Under the pieces are notes generated by a model. It did not search any database, was not told where the DNA came from, and worked only from the letters and a program-made list of their open reading frames with translations. The translations under genes and the position numbers were made by a program. Shown here one piece after another: positions 9,530-20,059 of a DNA stretch of 64,000 nucleotides (the stretch's first letter is position 1; each line of letters starts with the position of its first letter). This stretch comes from Drosophila persimilis (Eukaryota > Arthropoda > Insecta > Diptera > Drosophilidae), in the NCBI RefSeq assembly GCF_003286085.1, contig NW_020825335.1, positions 265,301-329,300 of the forward strand, written 5' to 3'.

Positions 9530-10380
9530 GTTATAGTAAGTAAACTAAATCTCTAAACTAGCGCAGAAAATAAGACAATCTTTAAAAACGCTCTGAAAAA
9601 TGCCACCAGACATACCATAGAAGATGCTCTACCCAATAGGCTGTTCATCATTTTAGCAAAGAAAGACATTTCTACTATAGCTAAATTAGAAAAATCAGCT
9701 CAAGAGTTAGGAATCTACGAAAATTTCGTAAATGATAACAAGAATCACGATTACTCAAGAAACGGAAATAACAATCGTAGGAATGTTGGAACTTATTACC
9801 CTCGCTATAGTAGTAACGATTATAACAATCAAAACCCAAGGACTTCCAAAAATAATCATGGATCGAATCGAAATAATTCAGGAAATAATGCCGTAAATAA
9901 TAAAGGATTATTTAACGAATTTAGAAATTCCTTAAACCAGGGCGGAAGGAATGTGCCTCGGAAGAAATCGAGGAAGGCCATATATAGAAATAATAGTAAA
10001 TAATAAAAAATTAAGAGGTATCGCGGACTCGGGATCGTCAATAAATATAATAAAAGAAAACTATGCAGATTCCAAAGTCGATAGCGACAACCTCACCGTC
10101 CATACCATCAAAGGACCCGTCCGTCTGACTCAGAGCATTACACGTAATGCAACCAAAAACTGTCCGACAAAACAAAAAATTGTATATTCATAATTTTTCT
10201 GAAAATTATGATATACTCTTAGGCAGAGAATATTTGATGGCCAGCAAAGCCGTCATCGATTACCGAAATGAAACGGTAACGTTAGGAGAAAGGTCATACC
10301 CAATCATCCAAAGTGGAGAAGCAATTGCGACGGCAAGACCGCACACAAAGGTGATAAGCCATCTTCAAAGGAAGATATAA
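9530..10380 (+). pseudogene. Errantivirus gag C-terminus and protease
   Basis: Gag resumes right after the BEL LTR. It has the block TIAKLEKSAQELGIYENF, then a long Asn/Arg/Ser-rich tail that ends at about 10,003. The protease lies in another, overlapping frame from about 9,951: LRGIADSGSSINIIKENY holds the DSG catalytic triad, and ILLGREYLM is the second conserved protease block. A further frame change is needed near 10,180. The gag/pol frame overlap is normal for retroelements, where pol is made by ribosomal frameshifting; the later break is damage. Confidence 0.75.
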
Positions 10381-11163
10381 CTACACCTAAGTGCCTTGAC
10401 CCATCACCTGAAGGAGAGCAATACTTCGCTTCCGCGTTAGAGAATGAATTAAGGGAATGCAACCAGCTAAGGTTGGAACATTTAAATGACGAAGAAAAGG
10501 AGAAACTAAAGAGTTCTCTATGAATTTAAGGACGTGCAGTATAAAGAAGGTGACATTTTGACCTTCACTAGTACTATAAAGCACGAAATTAAAACGCATT
10601 ACGAAGATCCTGTATATCGTCGACCATATAAATATGCTCAAATACACGATCAAGAAGTGACTCAATAAATCAAAGATATGATTAGACAGGGAATCATTCG
10701 TAAGTCGAATTCTCCCTATTGTGCACCCATTGCTATGATACCAAAGAAAATAGATGCTTCAGGAAAGCAGAAATATCGTATGGTAGTAGATTATAGAAGT
10801 CTAAACGAGGTGACAATCAAGCACAAATTTCCTACACCCAGAATGGACGAAATCCTAGATAAACTAGGTAGATGCCAATATTTTACAAAAATCGATTTAG
10901 CTAAGGGATTCCATCAAATTCCTATGGAACCTAGCTCAATCCCAAAAACAGCTTTCTCCACAAAGCATGGTCATTACGAGTTCACTCGTATGCCTTTTGG
11001 GCTAACCACTGCCCCCGCCACATTTCAAAGATGCATGAACAATCTGTTAGAAGATTTAATTTTCAAAGATTGCCTTGTGTATCTAGACGACATCATTATC
11101 TATTCCACATCATTGGAAGAACATTTGTTGTCTCTTAAAAGGGTCTTTGGAAAGTTGAGAACC
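10381..11163 (+). pseudogene. Errantivirus reverse transcriptase, 3' part deleted
   Basis: The N-terminal pol linker (LRLEHLNDEEKEKLK) has a frameshift near 10,515 and a TAA near 10,667. From 10,678 an open stretch shows the RT core: [29 protein letters not shown] with the first catalytic Asp, [16 protein letters not shown], and [10 protein letters not shown] with the paired Asp. At about 11,160 the sequence jumps to the end of RNase H (VADALSRV), so the RT thumb and nearly all RNase H are deleted relative to the copies at 45,760 and 51,771. This copy keeps normal GFHQI and NSPYC residues that the array copies have lost. Confidence 0.85.
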
Positions 11164-12099
11164 ATGTAGCCGATGCGCTATCAAGAGTAAAGATTAACGA
11201 AAACCTACTCGGGGAAACCATTAATAGTGATTGTGCAACGGTCCATAGCGCGCAAGAAGATAATATTAATTATATTCCACTTACAGAGCGACCAATCAAT
11301 TACTATAATAGGCAAATAGAACTGATTAAAGGAAATGAGGATAAGGTAGAAACATCCCACTATTTCCACAAGATACTGATAAAAATCACATATACTGAAA
11401 TGACAGAGTCATTAGCGAAAGATATAATAAAGGAATATGTGTGTACCAAAAAGAGTGCACTATATTTCCATAATGAAGTAGACTTCCCACTGTTCCAAAA
11501 GGTATTCCTGGAGATAATCAGTCCAAATCACTTCACTAAACTGATTAAATCCAATACCAAACTCATAGATATTCCGAACTACTCCGAATTCAAGGAACAA
11601 ATATTAAAGAATCATAAATAACTACTTCACCCAGGTATCGAAAAGACCACTAATTGGTTTAAAGGAAAATTCTACTACCCCGATTATCAAAAGTTAATCC
11701 AAAATATTATCAATGAATATCCTACGTGCAACGTTGCTAAAACAGAGCATCGTAACACCAATCTAACCTTCGAGATCACCCCTGAAATACAAAATATCAG
11801 AGAAAAGTATGTCATGGATTTCTATTTGGTAGGCAATCAACAATTCCTATCAGGCATTGATGTATATTCTAAATTCGCTACCCTAGTAGAAGTTAAGAGT
11901 CGTGACTGGTTAGAAACAAAGAGAGCCATCATAAAAGTCTTTAACGAAATGGACAAGCCACAGGGAATTAAAGCCGACAAAGATTCAGCCTTTATGTGCA
12001 CAGCATTGCAAGCATGTTTGAATGCAGAAAATGTGAAAATCGAAATCAATAAAAAACGGAGTTTCTGATGTAGAACGGCTACATAAAACGATCAATGAA
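11164..12099 (+). pseudogene. Errantivirus integrase, interrupted by LOA
   Basis: After VADALSRV the frame continues through NYYNRQIELI without a stop: CAA at 11,313-11,315 is Gln, whereas all array copies have TAA here. A TAA occurs at about 11,619 (NHK-stop-LLHPG). The integrase blocks that follow are HPGIEKTTNWFKGKFYYP, YVMDFYLVG with the first catalytic Asp, and IKADKDSAFM with the second. A short frameshift near 12,050 precedes the Glu block. The LOA element begins at 12,100 within the motif that should read LHKTINEKLR. Confidence 0.8.
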
Positions 12100-12210
12100 G
12101 GTTAGGTTAGGTTAGGTTGACCCGGACGGCCCTCAGAGAGGGGCCCCACATAGGCCAGTATGGCCCTTAGTTGTCCGGATAGGGGGTGGTATGAACCGTC
12201 GCGGCAGTGT

Positions 12211-14560
12211 TTAGGGGGTTTTGAAGTCCTCGAGGATCGAGGTATTTTTCGCATAGGCCAGTAGTTGCTGTGGCGTCCTCTTGAAGGCATCTTCAAGTGA
12301 TGCCAGCACTGGCGAAACCAAGTACTTCCTCCTTGCCCTTAAGAGAGCAGGACAGTTGCAGATGAGATGTTCTAGGGTTTCGGTTGCCCCAGGTTCGTCA
12401 CATTTCCTACAACTGTCTCTGTTTGTGATTCCTAGCTTTGTTGCATGCGCCGCAGCCAGGCAAAGGCCCGTTAATATTCCCACCAATAATCTGCAGTCCT
12501 TCCGTGGTAGGTGCAGCAGGTAGTGGCTGAGTTTGTCATTGCGGTCCTTGCACATGATTTTCGAGGTTCTGCAGGCGGTGGTAGTCCTCCACATACTTTC
12601 GGTTTGTGAACCGGCTTGCTTTTCTAGATCGATTTGCAGCGTTCTAAGGGAGACAGGCACGTTATCGGTTCTCGTATTCGCCAGCCCGACGCCTTCCTTA
12701 GCTAGTACGTCCGCCGTCTCGTGTTCTTCGATGCCCTGGTGGCTGGGAATCCAGAAGATCCGCACTGACTTTGTCGTGCTTAGGGTAGGTACCTTGGGTA
12801 GGATCGGTACCTTGTACCGGATGATGAGGTCCGTCTTGTCCGCGTTGATACTGAGTCCTACTTCTTCCGCCCACTCGCGTATTGCTACGAGGCAATTTGT
12901 TATTGCTTCCGTAGCCACGTTGTTGAATGCTCCGGAGATGTCCACGAATACTCCCAGTGCATACTTTTTATTGTGAAGGGCTTTCTCAATGGTAGCTAGC
13001 AGCTTTTCTAGTGTTTTTAATATAAAGGAGGTAAGGCTTATCGGTCTATAGTCCTTGGGACTCGCATGGCTGCACTTTCCTGCCTTTGGGAGGAAGACAA
13101 CTCTCGAGGTTCTCCATTGGATAGGTATATAGGCAGTACCTATACAAGCTGTGAATATTGCGGAGAGCCATGGGGTAATCGCCACTTTGGTCACCTGCAT
13201 CATGGCTGGGAATATCCCGTCAAGTCCTGGTGCTTTTGTGCCCGCAAAGGAGTCTATTGCCCAGTGGATTCGCTTGGTGGTTAACAGATCTGTTGGGGGG
13301 TGTTGTTCCTCGGTTGCTAGGTCCTGGTGCTCTTTGGCATCAGCGACCTCGGTGCAACCAGGGAAATGCTTCGTCACTGCCCTCTGTCCACTGTCCGTCA
13401 TCTAGCTTTAATTGGCTTTGTATGGTAGGCTGCTTAGAGAGCAGCTTCCGAAGCCGTGCGGTTTCTGGTACTTTCTCGATGTTGGAGCAGAAGGTCCTCC
13501 ACGAGTTCCGTTGTGCTTTACGTATTTCCTTCTTGTAGCTCCTGAGTAGGAGTCTGTATTCCTCATAGACGATCCCTTCGTTCGCTTGCTTGGCGATCTT
13601 AAAGAATTCCTTGAGGTTGTCCCTTTGAAGAGAGAGATCCCGGCTCCACCAGAGTGGCTTGGACCTCTTCTTCGTCCTCGAGGGTTTGCACGATGTGTTG
13701 TAGGCGTCCAGTAACGCGTTGGATAGGGTCTTTAGGGACTTCTCTATATCCTACGCGGATTTCACTGAGCCCGGATTCGCGAGCTTCGAAGTAACTGTCT
13801 TTTTAAACATTGCCCAGTTTGTGTTCCGGGGGTTTCTATAGACTGTTGTCTTCGAAGGGTGTTTGAATTCGCACTTGAACTGAATGTACTTATGGTCTGA
13901 GAAGGATGGTCTATCGAGGACCCTCCAGCTAGATACCGTAGTACTGTTTCCCGTTGCAAGTGTTAGGTCTAGCACGTTAGATGAGGTCGGACCTACGAAG
14001 GTGTGCTCCTCCCCAACGTTTGCTATATATAGATTAGTTGCTAGTATAAAGTCTAAGAGTGACTCACCTCTGTCATTGATGTCGGTGCTTCCCCACACAT
14101 TGTGGTGGGCGTTGGCGTCCGTTCCGATGACGAGTTGATAGTTTTTGGTGCCGGCTTCTGTCACCAGGCTCCTGAGTTCGTCGGGTGGTGCGGGTCTGTC
14201 GTGAGCCATGTAGCAGGAAGCCACCAGAAGGCGCTTTTCCTCACTTTCCAGCATCACAACCGTCAGGTCATCCGTGCTGTAATGAGACATAAGGTAAGCA
14301 TGGATTCCCTTTAGTACGAGTACGACGGTTCTGTTCCTGCTTACCGATGTTGTGTAGAACAGGTTGTGGTTTGAGGACTTTAGTCCGGCCACTGAATTGC
14401 CTGTCGCAATCCAGGGCTCCTGGACTAGAGTTATGGCGGCGAGCCCTTGCTCCATGGCGATGAGGAGCTCCGCCGACGCTACCTTGCTTTTATGCAAGTT
14501 GAGCTGCAGCACACTCAGCATGGGTGGCTGGCTCACTTGCATCCGACTGGTTAACAACAA
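12211..14560 (-). pseudogene. LOA copy 1 ORF2: endonuclease, RT, RNase H
   Basis: The endonuclease frame (14,560-13,751) starts with LSVLQLNLHKSK and shows LVQEPW, GTDANAHHNVWGS and FSDHKYIQ, which supply the usual N, E, D and H catalytic residues. A damaged linker (13,750-13,402) follows. The next frame (13,401-12,211) has the RT entry GLDGIFPAMM, the VVFLPKAGK..YRPISLTSF block and VDISGAFNN, then jumps to a late RT block (INADKTDLII), so the YADD box and middle palm are deleted. RNase H keeps only IFWIPSHQGIEEHETAD; upstream parts are gone. A Cys-rich end (CRKCDEP..HLICNCP) follows. ORF2 normally nicks DNA and reverse transcribes; this copy is dead. Confidence 0.8.
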
Positions 14561-15639
14561 ACTTCAGGTCACCGTCTTCCTCGTCTTCGTCTTCAAGCGC
14601 AAGACCCTGGGCGGCCTCCACGATGGACTCGAGACCTAGGTCCTTTTCCACCTCGCCTGCCTGCAGGGTATGCGCGTCCTTGTCCTCAGGGTGGCGCTTT
14701 TTTAGGCGCAGGTAGACGCTACCCATGCCCCCGCCATCTTCCCGAACTTGGGATACAGCAGGTCCTCTGCCTCCTTGTTTATTTGGAGGATCACACATTA
14801 GCCCCCCTCGTTGGGTAGTGGGTTACCAATGTGTAGGATCCTCCAGTCGGTCGTTGGCACGTCCGCGTTTTGCCGCTGAAGGAGCTTCAGCGCTCGGTCC
14901 CCCTGGATTGTGATGGGGAAGAGTACCTTCGCCTTAGGCTTGGAGGGATAAGCTCCCAGTCCACAACCTCCAGCTTGGACCCCTCCCACATCACTTCCAG
15001 TTGGCAGACCGTACGCGTCACCCACCTTAGGGTTGGATCGTCGTTGCACTTTAGGATCTTAACCCCATTTAGCCACCCAGCACCATCGAACGTGGACGCG
15101 GGGTCTTCCTCCATGTGTGCAAACAGTGCGCGTGCACAAGCTTCCACTGTGCCGCTGACATCTTGCCGTTTTCCTCGCTCCGGTCGATGAGTGCCACGAT
15201 CAAATGTCGTTTGGTCACATCGCTGACCTTCGCTTTCGGTTTCGATGGCCACTTTCGGTGGAGGGGCTGCACTCTTGGGCCCGCGTTGCCGCTTGCTCCA
15301 GAGTGTCTTTAATGGCACTCTCAGTCGAGCGTTGCCTCTTGGTGGCCATAATCTCCTCCACCTTATTGCCCATTACCCATATTCGCCATTCGACGCCCTC
15401 ATCTGTGGCATCTGTGCGTAATGTAGTCGGCCCTCCTCTACTCTCTGCTCGGCCCAGGCTAGCTTGACCTTCTCCTCCTGGGAGATATCTGCTTTACCTT
15501 GCAGCCGGCTTTTGATATTGAGGGCCGCTTTGTATTGTGCTTTGGCCTTCATCCCCTCCTTGGAACGCTTCGGCCCTTCCCTACGCAGGGAGCTGGTGCC
15601 TGGTTCCGGCGAGCGGAGAAGGCACTCTTCCTCCGTCCT
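14490..15639 (-). pseudogene. LOA copy 1 ORF1
   Basis: Minus-strand ORF1 remnant in three frames (about 15,318-14,887, 15,049-14,798 and 14,798-14,490). It aligns by eye with the intact ORF1 of LOA copy 2: an early SAAQWKLVHAHCL counterpart of PRDKWHLVENEL, then AGWLNGVKILKC, KLEVVDWELIPP and DWRILHIGNPLP. This central domain is the DUF4780-type region of LOA ORF1, an RNA-binding Gag-like protein. The end is acidic (ALEDEDEEDGD). It overlaps the start of ORF2 at 14,490-14,560, as in copy 2. The N-terminus is cut by the ISY junction at 15,640. Confidence 0.65.
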
Positions 15640-16070
15640 CCGACCATTAAGCCTGTGTGTTGGTGAGAGACAGAGTGAGAAAGAATGAAACTGTTTTCTT
15701 GATTCTGGCTATAATAATTATACGATCTGGTCCAGATATATAACATATAGTCATGCTCTACGATTCTGCGCTTTCAGTTTTCTCGTATCTTTGAAATTAT
15801 GGATGTCACAGATTTTCGCCTTTTGTGGAGGCGGAAGTGGGCGGGGCAAAGCTTTGAAATATTCTCGTAACACATCACAGAAGTACGGATGTAAAACGTC
15901 GTTGCTCTAGCTCATTGAGCTAGAGCACTAGGCGCTGATAGGGACGGACAGACAGACAGGGCTTAATCGACTCGGCTATTGTCGGAAACGATTCCTTCTG
16001 GACTTTACACACATCCACTTTTACCAGAAATCTAATATACCCCAATACTCATTTTGAGAATTGGGTATAA
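15640..16070 (-). mobile_element. Partial ISY (DINE-1/Helitron-like) copy E
   Basis: About 430 bp matching the outer (TATACCC) end of the full copies, on the minus strand: GGGTATA end at 16,064-16,070, the CCACTTTTACCA and CGTTTCCGAC landmarks, a shortened GGACGGACAGACAGAC tract, and the GGAAGTGGGCGGGGC block. The inner half is missing; it joins LOA sequence at CCGACCAT, a stretch shared by both elements, so the join may have used microhomology. Confidence 0.8.
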
Positions 16071-16212
16071 AAACTAAGAATAATATCTAGCGAAGGCAAT
16101 TTAGAAGTTAAATTCACCAAGTTCGAATTAATTATTTATACTTATAATCATGAAATCAAACATAATACCACGAATAGGACACCAGCAGATATATTTATTT
16201 ATGCAATCAGTC
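16071..16212 (+). pseudogene. Errantivirus integrase C-terminus, diverged copy
   Basis: The frame begins KLRIIS and continues to TYNHEIKHNTTNRTPADIF, the end of an errantiviral integrase. It is homologous to the array copies (TYKHKTVHNTTKRSPADIF) but clearly more diverged than the part at 11,164-12,099. The two sides of the LOA/ISY block may therefore come from different elements. BEL element 1 begins at 16,213. Confidence 0.7.
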
Positions 16213-16670
16213 TGTCGGGTCAAGCAGCTTAAATATTTTAAATTATTGCCAGTGGTGCGGCCCAAACAAAGGAAATGCATTTTGGTGTTGTCGTTTCCAA
16301 TGCCCCCACTGCAAAGATCATTTGCTACCGCATATGCGCATGCAGCGGAATTCTTTCGTCTCCTTATATCGCAATCTCTCGTAGTCGGCTTCCCCGAGCA
16401 GCTCTAACGCTCTCGGGCTATCATACGCTCTCGCTCGCGTCTAAGCTTGCTTCATAGGGCCCGGCAATTTGGCCCGCCAGCCCTTGCATGGCAGTCTTGA
16501 GCTAACCGTCGCAGCTATCAGATTAACATCCTCGCATCAATCGTTCGCCCATATGTACATACGCGATAAGTTAGTTTACATATGCAAATAAATTGTGAAT
16601 TATAAACAGCCTCTAGACTTTCATTAACTTCAAATTGCAACAGTTATTAAAAACGATTAATAGCTTAATA
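16213..16670 (+). repeat. 5' LTR of BEL element 1
   Basis: 458 bp from TGTCGGGTCAAGCAG to GCTTAATA. Compared with the 3' LTR I count about seven substitutions and one single-base indel, so under 2% divergence. It contains AATAAA-type sequence (ATGCAAATAAATTG) near 16,585. Confidence 0.9.
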
Positions 16671-16672
16671 TT

Positions 16673-16690
16673 TGGTGACCCCGACGTGAT
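16673..16690 (+). other. Primer-binding site, tRNA-Trp
   Basis: TGGTGACCCCGACGTGAT, the exact complement of the tRNA-Trp 3' end including CCA as I know it (also used by avian leukosis viruses). It sits two bases after the LTR. Confidence 0.85.
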
Positions 16691-17067
16691 TGTGCAATAA
16701 ATAATCCATCAGGGCAATCACAAACTAATATAGCATTCAGAGATCTAAACTAATTGCCATCTCAACCAGTGTCATCGACCACATAAGTTATCCATACATA
16801 TATACATCGGCCTCTCCTGCATATTCGGTAGTGCACGTAACTGTTGGCTTGCGCTTCTCTTTTCGGTCATCTTCCCAGTAGCCTTTGTATATACAGTTCG
16901 TACATAGCTGTAGCTTGCTGGGCTCGGTTCTTGTCGTCTATTGCTCGTGTTACTCTTTGCGATCATCTACCCGCTAGAGACGTTGGTCTTCCTGCTAACG
17001 CTGCCGCTAGCATGGAATGCTGCTAACGAAATTCCAATGACCAGTGACCAAAACAGGGTGTCTTTTT
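16691..17067 (+). other. 5' leader of BEL element 1
   Basis: Non-coding leader between primer site and ISY copy A. Its end (ACAGGGTGTCTTTT) matches the leader of BEL element 2 near 30,325, which shows where the ISY entered. No gene seen. Confidence 0.55.
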
Positions 17068-18126
17068 ATACCCGATACTCAAAATGAGTATTGGGGTATA
17101 TTAGATTTGTGGTAAAAGTGGATGTGTGTAACGTCCAGAAGGAATCGTTTCCGACCCTATAAAGTATATATATTCTTGATCAGCATCAATAGCCGAGTCG
17201 ATTGAGCCCTGTCTGTCTGTTCGTCCGTCCGTCTGTCCGTCCCCTTCAGCGCCTAGTGCTCAAAGACTATAAGAGCTAGAGCAACGATGTTTTGGATCAA
17301 GACTTCTGTGATATGTCACTGCTACAAAAATATTTCAAAACTTTGCCCCGCCCACTTCCGCCCCCACAAAGGACGAAAATCTGTGGCATCCACATTTTTA
17401 AAGATACGTTATGACCATATCTTTTAGACTGCAGAATCTGAATACGACCGTATTATTATTATAGCCAGCATCAAGAAAACAATTTCATTTTTTCTCGCCC
17501 TGTCTCTCTCTAACACACACGTAGCATAGGCGGCTTTGCTTAGAGTAAAACATTAGCGCCTAGATCTCAGAGACTATAAAAGCTAGAGCAACCAAATTTG
17601 GTATCCACACTCCTAATATATCAGACCGAGACGAGTTTGTTTTAAAATTTCGCCACACCCCCTTCCGCCCCCGCAAAGGATGCAAATCTGGGGATATTCA
17701 CAAATCTCAGAGAGTATTAAGGCTAGAGTAACCAAATTTAGTGTCCGTACTCCTGTTAGATGTCACTATAAAACGTATATCTCAAAATTTCGCCCCACCC
17801 CCTTCCGCCCACACAAAGGACGAAAATCTGTTGCATCCACAATATTGCAGATTCGAGAAAACTAAAAACGCAGAATCATAGATAATGACCATATCTATCA
17901 GGTTTCTGAATCTGGATCAGATCAGATCATTTTTATAGCCAAAAGGAACAAATCAATTTGCAGTGGCTACGCAGCGCCAGACTGATTTTCTGTCTCACTC
18001 GCACGCACTCTTTGTCGTGTCGTTTAATATTAGCGGCGTCTGCCGGAGGAGAGCCATACTGACTTAGTATCGGGTATAACCGTAGAGTTGCGGTGTCCGC
18101 AGCAACTCACAACGTTCCCCCTCGTT
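17068..18126 (+). mobile_element. ISY (DINE-1/Helitron-like) copy A
   Basis: Full-length copy of about 1,059 bp from ATACCCGATACTC to CCCCCTCGTT. Landmarks in order: TTTGTGGTAAAAGTGGATG, a tract of TCTG/TCCG repeats (about 17,211-17,241), repeated blocks with CGCCCCACCCCCTTCCGCC, the GCAGCGCC segment, and a terminal AGTATCGGGTATA that mirrors the start. It has no coding capacity and no target duplication, as expected of Helitron-type insertion. In the GA-rich segment it keeps the longer TCACTCGCACGCACTC form. Confidence 0.85.
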
Positions 18127-18148
18127 TGAAGCTTTAGTCAACGGAATT

Positions 18149-19321
18149 ATGCGAGAAAATAAAAAGGTTAGCTACCGCTTGGCAGAATGAGTCGTCGGAC
18201 TGTGACTACTACATGCTCGTGGTAAAGCAAGAACAAGTCGAGAATTTGATCGGCAAATTTGAGATGTTTCACGGCGAGCTTGAGGAATTGGATCGAAGCG
18301 AAATTCACAGTGGTTTGTGTGACATTTTTGAGTCACTTGCCAGCTCGCTGAAGGCGGCGATTATGAGGGAAATGCCTAAGAGTAGCGGCCGCATTCCGTT
18401 TCATTCTAACTTGGCTGGAGGAAACACTACGGTTGAGTTTGCCGGCTCGCAATTTTCTACCTAACCGTAGACAAGTAGCATCCCTGCCTCCTATACAATT
18501 GCCGACGTTTAGCGGCGGGTATGCAAACTGGACGGACTTCTATTCAATGTTTGCCACCATCATCGACAGCCATCCGGACTTAACAAACATAGAAAAGCTC
18601 CAGCATTTGCGTTCCTGTCTGCGGGATTCGGCATTGGAGACTGTTCGGTCGCTGGAAATCTCGGATGGAAATTATGCTGTGGCATTAGATTTGTTGGAAA
18701 ACAGATTCAATAATCGGCGATTGGTCTTTCAGGCACACATCAATGAGATCTTGGCGCTCCAGACTGTGGAACCTGGGTCAGTGGTCCTGCTTCGGGAGCT
18801 TTCAGACAAGTTCAATTCACATATGCGCGCGCTCCATGGTGTGGGCACCACTGAGCAGATCGCCGGATGCATCGTCGTGCAGGAACTTCTCCGAAAACTG
18901 GATCCAGCGAGCCAAGAGAAGTGGGAGGAACGATTCAACGACCCCGCATTCGCAAACTTAATTCCGTCGTGGGAATCTATGGCCTCGTGCTTGGAGCAGC
19001 GATGCAGATCATTGGAGACGATGGACTTTTCTATGGCAAGCTATGCCAAAGCATAATAATTCTATGTCCACATTGGTTTCAACGAACCAAACCGTAGCAC
19101 GCTGCGCGCTGTGCAACGATGGTGCTCACGAGGTCCAGCACTGTCAGAAGTTTAAAGCGCTGACCCCCACAAATCGGCATAAAGAAGCCAAGCGGCTTTC
19201 GTTGTGTTTAAATTGTCTCAGAACAGGGCATCGATTACTTCAGTGCAACTCGAGCAACTGTCGTACCTGCGGAAGTAGACACCATACCCTCATTCATTTT
19301 GGTAGCCCTGAAGATACCGTA
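18149..19321 (+). pseudogene. BEL element 1 gag
   Basis: A candidate start ATG at 18,149 reaches a TGA after 13 codons, so a frameshift is needed to enter the frame at 18,213. From 18,433 a clear BEL Gag core follows: LPTFSGGYANWTDFYSMF, NIEKLQHLRSCLRDSALETV and NRFNNRRLVFQAHI. The frame then changes near 19,050 to the cysteine region (CALCNDGAHEVQHC, CLNCLRTGHRLLQC, CRTCGSRHH), which ends near 19,310. Gag builds the particle and its knuckles bind RNA. Confidence 0.8.
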
Positions 19322-19422
19322 GTCCAAGGTATACTCTATCTAAGTATGCGCTGTCTGAGTCTACGCCGTCTGAGCATACCACTGAGCCCTCTACTTCAGC
19401 GTCTACCTCGTCTGCCCTTATT

Positions 19423-20059
19423 GCTCAAGATCTCAGGAATGGTGTTGTTCTACTTGCCAAGGCTACGGTCTTAGTCAAAAATCGTTCCGTAGATTTAGTT
19501 CCCTGCCGAGCGTTGCTGGATTCCGCCTCGCAGTTGCATCTAATAACTTCTCGTTTCGCGAATCAGCTTCAGCTTCGAAAAATGAAATCATCGACTGCAG
19601 TCTCGGAAATAGGCGACTCTACCTTCGTCACGGATGGATTTCCGGTCAACGTTAGCCTGCACTCTCGCTCATTGGATTACTCATCTCCGAAGAATAACCG
19701 ATCGACAGCCAAGCTTTGGAATTGACACTCAAAACTGGAACATTCCATCGAACATACCACTAGCTGATCCGGAGTTTTATAAGCCGCAGCGCGTCGATCT
19801 GCTAATTGTCGCAAGTCTGTTTTTCGAGCTCCTGTGTGTTGGTCAGGTCAAGCTAATGCCAGGATTGCCTTCAATTCAGAAAACGCGCTTGGGATGGGTC
19901 GTGTCTGGAAGTTTTTCGCGTTTAAAACGTTCCTCTTTGATGGTCTCTCGCGCTCGGGCCGTAGCTGCTGAGGATAATAGTCCAGAGGATCAGCTTGAGG
20001 TGTTTCTTCGGAGGTTTTGGGAGGTAGAAAATTGCATCGAACCAATAATAAAGAAGAGC
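19423..20059 (+). pseudogene. BEL element 1 protease and linker
   Basis: The protease block reads VPCRALLDSASQLHLITSRF; the catalytic triad is DSA, where many retroelements have DSG or DTG. Some protein-coding sequence is missing after SLDYSS, and a frame change near 19,725 leads to the conserved BEL linker ADPEFYKPQRVDLLI..FFELLCVGQ, TRLGWVVSG and FLRRFWEVE. The linker ends at a TAG near 20,060. Confidence 0.75.

Larger units (their letters stand above)
12100..15639 (-). mobile_element. LOA-clade LINE copy 1, minus strand
   Basis: Minus-strand order is ORF1 remnant, endonuclease, reverse transcriptase, RNase H, 3' UTR, and a tail of CCTAA-type repeats (12,100-12,119). An ORF2 with endonuclease, RT and RNase H together is the mark of the LOA/I group. 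TRIM of D. miranda is, as I recall, a LINE of this kind, but I cannot confirm identity. The 5' end is cut where the partial ISY begins. No target duplication can be shown. Confidence 0.75.

Noticed and set aside
12281-13538. Plus-strand frames in the LOA copy 1 region
   Set aside because: They are antisense to clear endonuclease/RT coding on the minus strand and have no domain of their own.
16673-16690. tRNA gene at the primer-like sequences
   Set aside because: Only the 18-base complement of a tRNA 3' end is present, beside LTRs. No tRNA cloverleaf.
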